Assembly (NCBI GenBank): GCA_947164795.1
Contig: CAMUXV010000005.1
Coordinates: 1-46,556, forward strand
Reading direction: 5' to 3'
DNA from: an uncultured Caryophanales bacterium
GTDB lineage: Bacteria > Bacillota_I > Bacilli_A > RF39 > UBA660
Length of the DNA stretch: 46,556 bases
The translations under genes were made by a program, and so were the position numbers. The first letter of the stretch is position 1; each line of letters starts with the position of its first letter. The notes under the pieces are model-generated. The model worked only from the letters and a program-made list of their open reading frames with translations. It ran no database searches and was not told the origin of the DNA. Shown in pieces: positions 30,004 to 39,224 of the stretch.

Positions 30004-30483
30004 ATGATTAATAAAAAGAATTTGTGGTTTTTGACATTATTTAGTTTAGTATTAGTGTTATCTATTTATTACGTGACAATGCCAAGTGATGTTTTTAATT
30101 CTTCATCTGTATCTAATGAAGATAATATTGGTATAAAGGAAGTAAGTTTGATATCGAGTATGAAGTTAGATGATGATGCTGTGGTATCTAGTAAAATGGA
30201 TAATTTAAAGAGTAAACTTACAAGTAAGGATATAAGTTCAGAAGAGAAAAATAATCTTTTTGAACAATTGAAATTATTAAATAGAAATTCATCTAAAGAA
30301 GAAACAATAGAAAGTAAATTAAAAGAAGAATGTAATTGTGAAGCGTTTGTTAAAATAGATGGAGATAATGTAAGGGTGATATTGGATTCAGATGATTCTA
30401 GTACTAGTAATGCTAATAAGGTTATGAGGCTTGTACAAAGTCAATTTGATGAGAAAATGTATATTTCTGTGAAATTTAATTAA
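30004..30483 (+). CDS. SpoIIIAH-like protein
   Basis: NKKNLWFLTLFSLVLVLSIYYVTMP; ESKLKEECNCEAFVKIDGDNVRVILDS; AN KVMRLVQSQF-like C-terminus. Confidence 0.7.
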   Translation: MINKKNLWFLTLFSLVLVLSIYYVTMPSDVFNSSSVSNEDNIGIKEVSLISSMKLDDDAVVSSKMDNLKSKLTSKDISSEEKNNLFEQLKLLNRNSSKEETIESKLKEECNCEAFVKIDGDNVRVILDSDDSSTSNANKVMRLVQSQFDEKMYISVKFN

Positions 30484-30495
30484 TTTAGGATAAAG

Positions 30496-30566
30496 TACCT
30501 CACTTAATTTTAATAATAGAATACAATATTATGAAAACATAATTCGCCCTATAGGGAAGTGAGGTA
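30496..30566 (+). promoter_or_regulatory. Inverted repeat tacctcactt / aagtgaggta enclosing the leader of the LuxR/GerE-like gene and covering its RBS
   Basis: 10-bp perfect complement (30496-30505 with 30557-30566); ccctataggg palindrome at 30547-30556 inside. Confidence 0.6.
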
Positions 30567-30569
30567 TTT

Positions 30570-30776
30570 ATGAATAGTGGTATATTAACTAAAAGAGAAA
30601 AAGAAGTATTTGACCTACTGGTAAATAATAAAACAACTAAAGATATAGCGGATATTCTTGGTATTAGCGAAAAGACAGTAAGAAATCATATTTCTAATAC
30701 TATGCAAAAACTTGGTGTAAAAGGTAGAGCTGCTGCAGTTGTTGAACTTATTAGACTAGGAGAGATTTCTTTATAA
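30570..30776 (+). CDS. LuxR/GerE-type stand-alone HTH regulator
   Basis: LTKREKEVFDLLVNNKTTKDIADILGISEKTVRNHISNTMQKLGVKGRAAAVVELIRLG. Confidence 0.85.
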   Translation: MNSGILTKREKEVFDLLVNNKTTKDIADILGISEKTVRNHISNTMQKLGVKGRAAAVVELIRLGEISL

Positions 30777-30797
30777 GCACAAATGTGCTTTTTTTTC
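30776..30797 (+). terminator. Terminator agcaca-aa-tgtgctttttttt
   Basis: Hairpin plus T run. Confidence 0.75.
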
Positions 30798-30871
30798 TTA
30801 ATTAATATAATTAATAATCTTGATTTTTTGTTATTTCTTATTTATAATTATTTTGATAGGAGATAATCAAA

Positions 30872-32116
30872 ATGGTTAAAAAGAAAAAGAGGAAATTAAA
30901 TAATAAGGCTTATTTTGTAATAATGGTGTTAGTATTAAGTATTATTGCTTTTTTTATTGGATTTAGTAATAAAGAAAAAGTTGACTATATGCCTAAGCTT
31001 AATAATTTAGATGAGGTGAATAGTTTTAAGGAAAAATATAGTATTAAAGTAAATATTACATATGAATATAATGATGAAGTAGAAAAAGATGGAATTATAT
31101 CTCAAAGTATTAAGGAAGGCGAAGAACTAACTGATAATTTAACATTGGATATAGTGATATCTATGGGTAAATTGGATAAGGAAAAATTAGCAAGTGATAA
31201 TATTAATGAGCTCGGTAAAGTACCAATTATGATGTATCATGGAATAAGGGAAAAAACTTCTAGTAGCACTGGTACTATTGGTGGTAATGTCGATAAGGAT
31301 GGGTATAATAGAACTCCTGATGCATTTAGAAAAGATTTGGAATTTTATTATGAGAATGGTTATCAAATGATAAGACTAGAGGACTATGTTAATGGAAAGA
31401 TCGATGTGGAATATGGCAAAAGTCCTATAATACTTACTTTTGATGATGGTAATGAGGATAATATTAGGGTAACTAGTTTAGATGATAATGGTAATATTAT
31501 TATTGATGATAATAGTGCTGTAGGAATACTTGAAGCGTTTAAAAAAGAGCATTCTGATGCTAAGGTGACTGCTACATTTTTTGTAAATGGTGGTATTTTT
31601 AATCAACAAGAGTATAATGAAAAAATATTGCATTTCCTTATTGACAATGGATATGATATTGGTAATCATACGCAAACACATTTAGATATAAAAAAATCTA
31701 GTGGTGATAGGGTACAAAAGGAAATTGCTTATGTATATGATGAATTAGAAAAGATAATACCAGGTAAATATGTGAATATTGTAGCTCTTCCTTTTGGAAG
31801 TCCATATACCAAGGAACATGAAAATTATAAATATGTTTTAGAGGGAAACTATGAAGGAAAATCATATACTACTAAAGCTGCTTTAAGGGTAGGCTGGGAG
31901 CCCGAGGTATCTCCTTTTGACAAAGACTTTGATATGACTTTCTTAAAAAGATGTAGAGCCTATGATAATAATGGTAAAGAATTTGATATTGAGATGGTAT
32001 TTAAAAATTTGGAAAAAAATAGATATATATCTGATGGTAATATTGATACTATTGTTATTAAAGAGGTAGATAGTGCTAAGTTAACTTCTACGAATAAAAA
32101 AGTAATTACTTATTAA
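30872..32116 (+). CDS. Membrane-anchored polysaccharide deacetylase with PASTA-like domain
   Basis: N-terminal TM; VPIMMYHGI, PIILTFDDG, FFVNGG, DNGYDIGNHTQTHLD; PASTA-like KYSIKVNITYEYNDEVEKDGIISQSIKEGEEL. Confidence 0.85.
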   Translation: MVKKKKRKLNNKAYFVIMVLVLSIIAFFIGFSNKEKVDYMPKLNNLDEVNSFKEKYSIKVNITYEYNDEVEKDGIISQSIKEGEELTDNLTLDIVISMGKLDKEKLASDNINELGKVPIMMYHGIREKTSSSTGTIGGNVDKDGYNRTPDAFRKDLEFYYENGYQMIRLEDYVNGKIDVEYGKSPIILTFDDGNEDNIRVTSLDDNGNIIIDDNSAVGILEAFKKEHSDAKVTATFFVNGGIFNQQEYNEKILHFLIDNGYDIGNHTQTHLDIKKSSGDRVQKEIAYVYDELEKIIPGKYVNIVALPFGSPYTKEHENYKYVLEGNYEGKSYTTKAALRVGWEPEVSPFDKDFDMTFLKRCRAYDNNGKEFDIEMVFKNLEKNRYISDGNIDTIVIKEVDSAKLTSTNKKVITY

Positions 32117-32125
32117 GGAGGATTT

Positions 32126-32638
32126 ATGAAGATAAATAATAGGGGTTTCGCTATAACAGCGGTTCTATATGGACTTTTAATATTATTTGTAATATTAGTA
32201 AGTTCTTATTTGACAATATTATCTGTCAGAAAAAATAGAGTAGATAATTTGATTGATGATATTGAGAACAAATATAGGGAAGAGTTAAATAGTAATAATG
32301 AAGACCCGGGACAAAATAATGAAGAAGATCCCTCATCAATTGGTACTCTTTATGAAGTTGTATTGACAGGCTTTGGTGTTAACACTTTAAATTCCTCAAT
32401 TTATTATTCTCCTGATGACAGATTATGGTATTCAGATGAAGAAAAAGAAGATGCTATAACTAGAATAACTCCTCCAACATTGAGTCAGTATTCTTTTAGT
32501 GGGTTTTATACAGAAGACAATGGTAGAGGAACACAAATAATAGATAGTACTGGTAAGATTATAAGTAATGCTATTTCTGCTGATACTGTACTATATGCTT
32601 ATTGGGTAAGAAATAATGGTGGAGATGCTTCGGCATAG
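32126..32638 (+). CDS. Prepilin-like protein with an InlB-type repeat in the head
   Basis: NNRGFAITAVLYGLLILFVILVSSYLTIL N-terminal helix; YSFSGFYTEDNGRGTQIID..ADTVLYAYWV. Confidence 0.6.
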   Translation: MKINNRGFAITAVLYGLLILFVILVSSYLTILSVRKNRVDNLIDDIENKYREELNSNNEDPGQNNEEDPSSIGTLYEVVLTGFGVNTLNSSIYYSPDDRLWYSDEEKEDAITRITPPTLSQYSFSGFYTEDNGRGTQIIDSTGKIISNAISADTVLYAYWVRNNGGDASA

Positions 32639-32647
32639 GAGGTATAT

Positions 32648-32998
32648 ATGAATAAAAAAGGTTTTACATTAGTGGAAGCTCTTTTAGTTATTGCAATAAT
32701 TGGTATACTTTTATTAACATTAATACCTAGTATAATTTCTATAATAAATAAAAATAAAGAAAAGGCTTGTATTAGTACTAGGGACAATATTATTAATGCT
32801 GCTAAAATGTATGTAGCAGAAAATAAATATGAGGAAATAAATTGTGGAGATAATATTGTTAATATTAGTAAATTAAAAACATTTGGTAATTTATCTGATA
32901 CTATACTAGATGAAAGATTTCCAAGTAGTATTAAAATTACGTATAATTGTAGCACTAAAAAATTCACTTATACGTATGATGTAAGTTGTGAAAGTTAA
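32648..32998 (+). CDS. Type IV prepilin-like protein
   Basis: MNKKGFTLVEALLVIAIIGILLLTLIPSIISI. Confidence 0.85.
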   Translation: MNKKGFTLVEALLVIAIIGILLLTLIPSIISIINKNKEKACISTRDNIINAAKMYVAENKYEEINCGDNIVNISKLKTFGNLSDTILDERFPSSIKITYNCSTKKFTYTYDVSCES

Positions 32999-33060
32999 GA
33001 AAAACTATTGTATTTTAAAAAATATTATGCTAAAATTAAAGAAGAATAGGAGAGATATAT

Positions 33061-33450
33061 ATGGCGCTTAGTAAACTTAAAAAATTTGTGACAGAAGAAG
33101 TAATGGATGAAGCTAATGAGGATGAATACTACGATGCTGAAAAAGTAGCAGGAAATCGTGATGGTAAGATGATATTACTTGAACCAAGAGCATATTCTGA
33201 GAGTCAACAGATAGCGGATCATTTAAAGAAAAGAAATACTGTTGTAGTTAATATGAAGAGGGTAACTCCTGATCAAGCTAAAAGAATAGTGGACTTTTTA
33301 TCAGGAACTGTTTATGCTATTGGAGGTGACCTTCAGAAAATAGGTGGAGGAATATTTTTGTGTACTCCTAAAAATGTTAATGTAGAAGGTACTATTTCTG
33401 AAGAAGATGAAAAGAATAAAAAAAAGAATGATATTGATTTAGAATGGTAA
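33061..33450 (+). CDS. sepF: Cell division protein SepF
   Basis: [69 protein letters not shown]. Confidence 0.95.
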   Translation: MALSKLKKFVTEEVMDEANEDEYYDAEKVAGNRDGKMILLEPRAYSESQQIADHLKKRNTVVVNMKRVTPDQAKRIVDFLSGTVYAIGGDLQKIGGGIFLCTPKNVNVEGTISEEDEKNKKKNDIDLEW

Positions 33451-33470
33451 AAAGATAAGAGTGGTGACTT

Positions 33471-33905
33471 ATGAAGAGGTTTACAATAACTAGTGAAGGT
33501 TATAATATTGATGAGGTAAATAGATTTATCGATGTTGTAATTAAAAGATTAGAAAAATTGAATAATGAAAATTCTCTATTACAGATGAAAATCTCTTCAT
33601 TGGAAGAAGAACTTAAGAGAGAGAAGATAAATGAGGCTAAAATGGGTGAAGCTATTATGGCCGCACAAAGTGCCTCTGATAAGATTAAATCTTTAGCAAG
33701 AGAAGAGGCTAGTGTAATAGTGGAAGAAGCTAGAAATAACGCTAATTCTATTGTTCATGAAGCGTTGGTGACTGCTCAAAAGACAGAGAATGAAGCATCA
33801 CTTCTTAGAAAGAATATTGTTGTATATAAAAATAGGGTAAAAAATATAATTAAAGCGCAACTTGAACTAGCAGATGAACTAGATAAATATGATTTAGATC
33901 TTTAG
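33471..33905 (+). CDS. DivIVA-family protein
   Basis: GYNIDEVNRFIDVVIKRLEKL plus coiled-coil; immediately follows sepF. Confidence 0.85.
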   Translation: MKRFTITSEGYNIDEVNRFIDVVIKRLEKLNNENSLLQMKISSLEEELKREKINEAKMGEAIMAAQSASDKIKSLAREEASVIVEEARNNANSIVHEALVTAQKTENEASLLRKNIVVYKNRVKNIIKAQLELADELDKYDLDL

Positions 33906-33907
33906 TA

Positions 33908-33931
33908 GTATCAAGGGCTCTCCCCCTTGGT
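33908..33931 (+). terminator. Hairpin tatcaaggg-ctctcc-cccttggta, T-rich downstream
   Basis: 9-bp stem after divIVA. Confidence 0.5.
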
Positions 33932-33962
33932 ACATTTATTTTAAGAATAAAAAGGAGGACAT

Positions 33963-34580
33963 ATGATAAAAGATGTTTTTATGGAATCACTTCCTAATAT
34001 ATGGCCAATGATAGTTATTATTTTAGTTATTGTATCAAGTCTTAGAATTACATACTTGATTACTAAACATAAGAAATTTTTGTTACATAAAGAACTCATA
34101 TATTTAATTACAATAACTTATATATTGTGTTTGTTTTATGTTGTGACTTTTCAAGATAATAATTATGGTGTATCTAATTATGTCCCTTTTAAAGAGATAT
34201 TTAGGTATAGTATAGGATCAAGAAAATTTATTAAGAATATATTAGGTAATATAATGTTATTTATTCCATATGGTTTTTTATCTTCTTATTTATTAAAAAA
34301 TAAAAAGATTAGTGTGACATTTATTTTATGTTTGATATCTTCTGTTACTATTGAGGTCGTACAGTATTATATAGGAAGAGTGTTTGATATTGATGATATA
34401 ATATTAAATGTTTCTGGTGGAATAATTGGTGGACTTTTATTTATAGGCCTTGATGCTATTAGAAGTAAAATAAGAATTCTTAGAAATGATACAGTAATAG
34501 ATATTTTAGTAATAATATTATTAGTGTTAATTATTATGTATTCATTTAATATTAATATATTTGGTATGATATGGGGGTAA
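33963..34580 (+). CDS. VanZ-like family membrane protein
   Basis: YVPFKEIFRY..NILGNIMLFIPYGFL..EVVQYYIGRVFDIDDIILNVSGGIIG. Confidence 0.85.
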   Translation: MIKDVFMESLPNIWPMIVIILVIVSSLRITYLITKHKKFLLHKELIYLITITYILCLFYVVTFQDNNYGVSNYVPFKEIFRYSIGSRKFIKNILGNIMLFIPYGFLSSYLLKNKKISVTFILCLISSVTIEVVQYYIGRVFDIDDIILNVSGGIIGGLLFIGLDAIRSKIRILRNDTVIDILVIILLVLIIMYSFNINIFGMIWG

Positions 34581-34584
34581 TGTA

Positions 34585-35025
34585 ATGTTTGATATAATTA
34601 ATAATACCGATAAAGAAATTGAAGAGATAAATAAATTAGAAGAATATCTAAAATTTGTTGTAAAGAAATTAGATATTGAGAAAGGGATATTTAATATTAT
34701 ATTTGTTAGTAATGAGGAGATTCATAAAATAAATAGAGAATATAGAAATACTGACAGAGTAACTGATGTGATATCTTTTGCATTAGAGGATAATAAGGAT
34801 ATTGTCTATGAAGATTTTAGACTTCTAGGAGATATTTATATAGCTATTGATGTGGCTTATGACCAGGCTATAGAATATAATCATTCAAGAGAAAGAGAAG
34901 TATGCTTTTTGGCTACTCATGGGATTCTTCATTTACTTGGTTATGATCATATGACTGAAAATGAAGAAAAAGAAATGTTTTCTCTTCAAGAGGAATTATT
35001 AAAAGAATATAATATTTTAAGATAA
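34585..35025 (+). CDS. ybeY: Endoribonuclease YbeY
   Basis: NREYRNTDRVTDVISFAL, LGDIYIA, THGILHLLGYDH. Confidence 0.95.
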   Translation: MFDIINNTDKEIEEINKLEEYLKFVVKKLDIEKGIFNIIFVSNEEIHKINREYRNTDRVTDVISFALEDNKDIVYEDFRLLGDIYIAIDVAYDQAIEYNHSREREVCFLATHGILHLLGYDHMTENEEKEMFSLQEELLKEYNILR

Positions 35026-35038
35026 AGGGGAGATTAAT

Positions 35039-35428
35039 ATGGAAGAGAGTTTAAAGAGATTACTTAAAAATAGTTATAGTCCTTATTCGGGATTTAAAGT
35101 ATCTGCGATATGCTTAATGAAAGATGGTAAAAGTTTTGGTGGTGTTAATGTAGAGAATGCTTCTTTTGGAGCTACCATATGTGCTGAAAGAGTGGCTATT
35201 AATAGTGCTATTGCCAGTGGATATAAAAAAGGTGATTTTAGTAAACTATATGTTATGTGTGATAGCCCAAGAGTATCTTCTTGTTGCTTCTTATGTAGAC
35301 AGGTAATTAGTGAGTTTTTTTATGATGAAGATGAAATTATTTTATATAGTAATGATTATGATAGGGAAATATATACTGTAAAGGATTTGTGTCCATACTC
35401 TTTTGGGAGTGAAGATTTAAAAAGATAA
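35039..35428 (+). CDS. cdd: Cytidine deaminase
   Basis: NSYSPYSGFKV, NVENASFGATICAERVAI, CxxCRQVI. Confidence 0.94.
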   Translation: MEESLKRLLKNSYSPYSGFKVSAICLMKDGKSFGGVNVENASFGATICAERVAINSAIASGYKKGDFSKLYVMCDSPRVSSCCFLCRQVISEFFYDEDEIILYSNDYDREIYTVKDLCPYSFGSEDLKR

Positions 35429-35430
35429 TT

Positions 35431-35462
35431 AAAAGTACAAATAAAATATGGTACTTTTTTTT
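35431..35462 (+). terminator. Terminator aaaagtac..gtacttttttt
   Basis: Hairpin plus T run. Confidence 0.7.
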
Positions 35463-35498
35463 ATTTTATGATAGAATACTATTAGTGAGAGGTGAGTT

Positions 35499-36767
35499 AT
35501 GAGACTTAGTAATTTAAATATAAGGAAGATTAATTTAAATGAAGTATCAGATAAATATAGTGGACAGGATATACTACTTAGACTAGGTGAATTATATCAA
35601 TTTGAAAGTGGTATATATGGTTATGGTAATTTATGGACTAAATTAGAAAGATTTGTTGAGGAAGTAATAATAGATGAGCTTGATAAAGCAGGATGTGTTC
35701 AAGTTGAATTTCCTAAATTACAACCTAGAAAGATATGGGAACAATCTAATAGATGGGATTTATATACTGAAGATAATGATATTATGTTTACTATCGATAC
35801 TAATTTAGGAGAATATGGTATGGCTCCTACTGCTGAAGAGTGTGCTACAATATTTGGGGCTAATAGATTAATATCACATAAAAATTTGCCTGCCACTTAT
35901 TATCAAATAGGAGAAAAATTTAGAAAAGAGATTAGAGCAAGAGGATATTTATTTAGACCTAGAACTTTTGTTATGATGGATGCTTATTCTTTTGATAAGG
36001 ATGAAGAGGGTATGATAAAGACATATCAAAAGATGCATGAAGTATATCTTAGAATATTTAAAAGACTTGGTATTAAAATAATACCTACTGTATCTGATAG
36101 TGGTGTAATAGGAGGCGCAGTAGCCGAAGAATTTCAGGCTTTTACTCCATTAGGAGAAGATACTGTATATTATGACGAAGAAAGAGATATTGGTATTAAT
36201 GGAGAGGTATTATCTTTTGATAATAAAGATGAGTATTTAAAACAATTAGGTACTAATATAGATTCATTAAAGGAATATTCTTCAGTAGAACTTGGCAATA
36301 ATTTTCAACTTGGTACTAAATATTCAGAAAGTATGAGATTATACTATAAAGATGAAGAAGGAAAAGATAGACCTTATTATATGGGATGTTATGGCATGGG
36401 ACTTGGTAGAATAATTGCTTGTTTAATAGAAAATAATGTTATATATGAAGATGGTAAATTAAAGGGATTTGTATTACCGCTTAATGTAGCACCATATAAA
36501 GTACAAATTATTTATAAAGATGATAAGAAAGAGGTAGCAGAATCTTTATATAATTATCTACAAGATAATGGTATTAGATGTATTATTGATGATAGAGATG
36601 GAAGAAGTATTGGTACTAAATTAAAGGATGTATATGTACTTGGTACTCCATATTCAATTATAATAGGAGATAAATCAGAAGGTAATACATTTGAGGTAGA
36701 GGATAATAAAACTTGTGATAAGTTTAATATAACTAAAGAAGAAATACTAGAAAAACTAACGAAGTAA
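35499..36767 (+). CDS. proS: Proline--tRNA ligase, short form without INS editing domain
   Basis: Class II motifs: IGEKFRKEIRARGYLFRPRTFVMMDAYSFD; MGCYGMGLGRIIACLIE; C-terminal anticodon-binding domain. Confidence 0.9.
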   Translation: MRLSNLNIRKINLNEVSDKYSGQDILLRLGELYQFESGIYGYGNLWTKLERFVEEVIIDELDKAGCVQVEFPKLQPRKIWEQSNRWDLYTEDNDIMFTIDTNLGEYGMAPTAEECATIFGANRLISHKNLPATYYQIGEKFRKEIRARGYLFRPRTFVMMDAYSFDKDEEGMIKTYQKMHEVYLRIFKRLGIKIIPTVSDSGVIGGAVAEEFQAFTPLGEDTVYYDEERDIGINGEVLSFDNKDEYLKQLGTNIDSLKEYSSVELGNNFQLGTKYSESMRLYYKDEEGKDRPYYMGCYGMGLGRIIACLIENNVIYEDGKLKGFVLPLNVAPYKVQIIYKDDKKEVAESLYNYLQDNGIRCIIDDRDGRSIGTKLKDVYVLGTPYSIIIGDKSEGNTFEVEDNKTCDKFNITKEEILEKLTK

Positions 36768-36823
36768 TTTACAAATGTATATATATTTGTTATAATAGAT
36801 AATGTTTGAAAGGAAGATAATGT

Positions 36824-37036
36824 ATGGAAATAGTGGCACTAATAATTGCAGTACTTTTAATAGCATTGGTACTACTTCAAAGTGGTAAAGCAGAATCTGC
36901 ATCACAAATAATTCAAGGGGGAAACTCAGATTTATTTGCTAATAGGAAAGAAAGAGGATTTGAGTTATTTATAACAAGATTAACTTATGTTCTTGGGTTT
37001 TCTTTCTTTGTGTTATGCTTAATAATATCAATATAA
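36824..37036 (+). CDS. secG: Preprotein translocase subunit SecG
   Basis: Small two-TM protein; VLLQSGKAESASQIIQGGNSDLFANRKERGFELFITRLT. Confidence 0.85.
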   Translation: MEIVALIIAVLLIALVLLQSGKAESASQIIQGGNSDLFANRKERGFELFITRLTYVLGFSFFVLCLIISI

Positions 37037-37064
37037 GAGCTTAAGAATATATAAGCTCTTTTTC
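37037..37064 (+). terminator. Terminator agagctta..taagctctttttc
   Basis: 8-bp stem plus T run. Confidence 0.75.
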
Positions 37065-37084
37065 TAATTAGAAAGGGGTACATT

Positions 37085-39202
37085 ATGAAGGAAAGAATAA
37101 TAGATATACTTACAGAAAATACATCACTTACGATAATGGATATTAATAATTTATTATCACTAGAAACATTAGATGAATATAAGACACTTCAGAATAATTT
37201 AGATGAACTAGTAAGTGATGGAATAATATATTATAGTGAAAAGAAGAAAAAGTATTTACTTTTAGAAAATAGTCATTTGCTTAAAGGTGTACTAGATTTA
37301 AATGAAAAGGGTTTTGGATTTATAATAGTTGGTAAGGGTGTTAAAGATGTCTATGTAAATGAAAAAAATTTAAATAGTGCAGAAGATGAGGATACTGTAT
37401 TATTTGAATATATAAATAAGGATGAAAATCGTCCAGAAGGAAAAATAGTAAAAGTAATAAAGAAGAATCTTGAACCAGTAGTAGGAGAAGTTATTAAGGA
37501 CAATGGAGAATATTTTGTAAGAACTGGTAAGAGAAAAGATATCTACATACCTAAAGATTATTTAAATGGTGCAGTAGAAGGACATGTAGTAGTGGTAGAA
37601 CCTCTTAAAGAAGGGCGAAGAATAGGTAAAATTACTAAGATAATTGGTCATAAAAATGATGTCGGAATAGATATTTTGTCATTTGTTTATGAATATAATT
37701 TTAGACCTGATTTTCCAGAAGAAGTAATAGAGGAATTAGATAGTATTCCTTTATTTCTAGAGGAAAATACTATTACTGAAGAGCTTTCTCGTGGTAGAAG
37801 AGACCTTAGAGAAAAAATTATATTTACAATAGATGGAGCAGATACTAAAGATATTGATGATGCTATATCTTTAGAGAAAGATGAAAAAGGTAACTATATA
37901 TTAGGAGTACATATTGCAGATGTATCACACTATGTAAAAGAAGGTACAGAGATAGATAAAGAAGCTTATTTTAGGGGTACTTCGGTATATCTAGTAGATA
38001 GAGTGCTTCCAATGCTTCCTCATAAGTTGTCTAATGGAATATGTTCTTTAAATGAAAATGAAGATAGACTTGCTATGTCATGTATGATGACGATTGATAA
38101 TAATGGTAATGTTATTCACTATGACATATATCAATCAATTATAAGAAGTAGAAAGAAAATGACATATGATAATGTAAATCTAATACTTGAAGAGAATACT
38201 ATACCAGATGGATATGAAGAATTTAGAGATATATTATTAGATATGTATGAACTTTCTAAAATACTTCGAAAGAAAATGGTAAATAGAGGTTATATTGAGT
38301 TTGAAAGTGATGAAGCTAAGATAATTGTTGATGATAAGTGTCATCCTTTAGAAATACAAAGAAGACTTCAAAGAAGTGGAGAGCAGTTAATAGAGAACTT
38401 TATGATAGCTGCGAATGAGACAGTTGCTAGTAGTATCTTTTATAAGAATTTACCTGGTATATATAGAGTACATGATAAACCTAATGAAAAGAGATTAGAA
38501 GAATTTCTTAAGTTCTTATCACTTCATGGTTATGTAGTAATGGGTAAAAATAAAGTAGAAAGTTCAAAAGATTTACAGAAAATATTAAATCAGTTAGAAG
38601 AAGTACCTGAGGCATTAGTGCTTCATGATATGGCTATTAGATGTCAAGCTAAAGCTAAATATACTGATGTTAATATTGGTCACTTTGGACTTGGAAGTAA
38701 ATGTTATAGTCATTTTACTTCTCCTATTAGAAGATATCCCGATTTAATACTTCATAGATTAATTAAAGATTATAACTATAATTATAGTGAAAGAGTAATT
38801 GAAAAGAATAGAGAAGTACTTCCTATTATGAGTGAACATTGCAGTGAAAGAGAAGTAGAAGCTCAAAATTGTGAAAGAGATGTCGATGATATGAAGAAAG
38901 CTGAATATATGATGGATCATATTGGTGAAGTGTATGAAGGTATTATATCAGGAGTACAAGAATTTGGTATTTTTGTCGAACTTGATAATACAGTAGAAGG
39001 TCTTATTAAGACAGAAAATATTAAAGGTGATTACTTTGTATATAATCCAGATATGCTATCATTAATAGGTAAGAGAACTAATAAGAGATATATGTTTGGG
39101 GATAAAATAAAAGTTGAGGTAATAGGAGCAGATAAAGATAAATCACAGGTAGATTTTATAATCTATGAAGAAAATAAAAAGAATAAAAAGGAAAATAAAT
39201 AA
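37085..39202 (+). CDS. rnr: Ribonuclease R
   Basis: FTIDGADTKDIDDAISLEKDEKGNYILGVHIADVSHYV; GLGSKCYSHFTSPIRRYPDLILHRLI; S1 domain. Confidence 0.95.
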   Translation: MKERIIDILTENTSLTIMDINNLLSLETLDEYKTLQNNLDELVSDGIIYYSEKKKKYLLLENSHLLKGVLDLNEKGFGFIIVGKGVKDVYVNEKNLNSAEDEDTVLFEYINKDENRPEGKIVKVIKKNLEPVVGEVIKDNGEYFVRTGKRKDIYIPKDYLNGAVEGHVVVVEPLKEGRRIGKITKIIGHKNDVGIDILSFVYEYNFRPDFPEEVIEELDSIPLFLEENTITEELSRGRRDLREKIIFTIDGADTKDIDDAISLEKDEKGNYILGVHIADVSHYVKEGTEIDKEAYFRGTSVYLVDRVLPMLPHKLSNGICSLNENEDRLAMSCMMTIDNNGNVIHYDIYQSIIRSRKKMTYDNVNLILEENTIPDGYEEFRDILLDMYELSKILRKKMVNRGYIEFESDEAKIIVDDKCHPLEIQRRLQRSGEQLIENFMIAANETVASSIFYKNLPGIYRVHDKPNEKRLEEFLKFLSLHGYVVMGKNKVESSKDLQKILNQLEEVPEALVLHDMAIRCQAKAKYTDVNIGHFGLGSKCYSHFTSPIRRYPDLILHRLIKDYNYNYSERVIEKNREVLPIMSEHCSEREVEAQNCERDVDDMKKAEYMMDHIGEVYEGIISGVQEFGIFVELDNTVEGLIKTENIKGDYFVYNPDMLSLIGKRTNKRYMFGDKIKVEVIGADKDKSQVDFIIYEENKKNKKENK

Positions 39203-39224
39203 TAATAGTTTGGGGGAATAGGTT

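Noticed and set aside
32599-32967. Minus-strand 122-aa ORF over the prepilin at 32648
   Set aside because: Mirrors the hydrophobic pilin helix on the other strand; the plus-strand frame has the prepilin signature and RBS.
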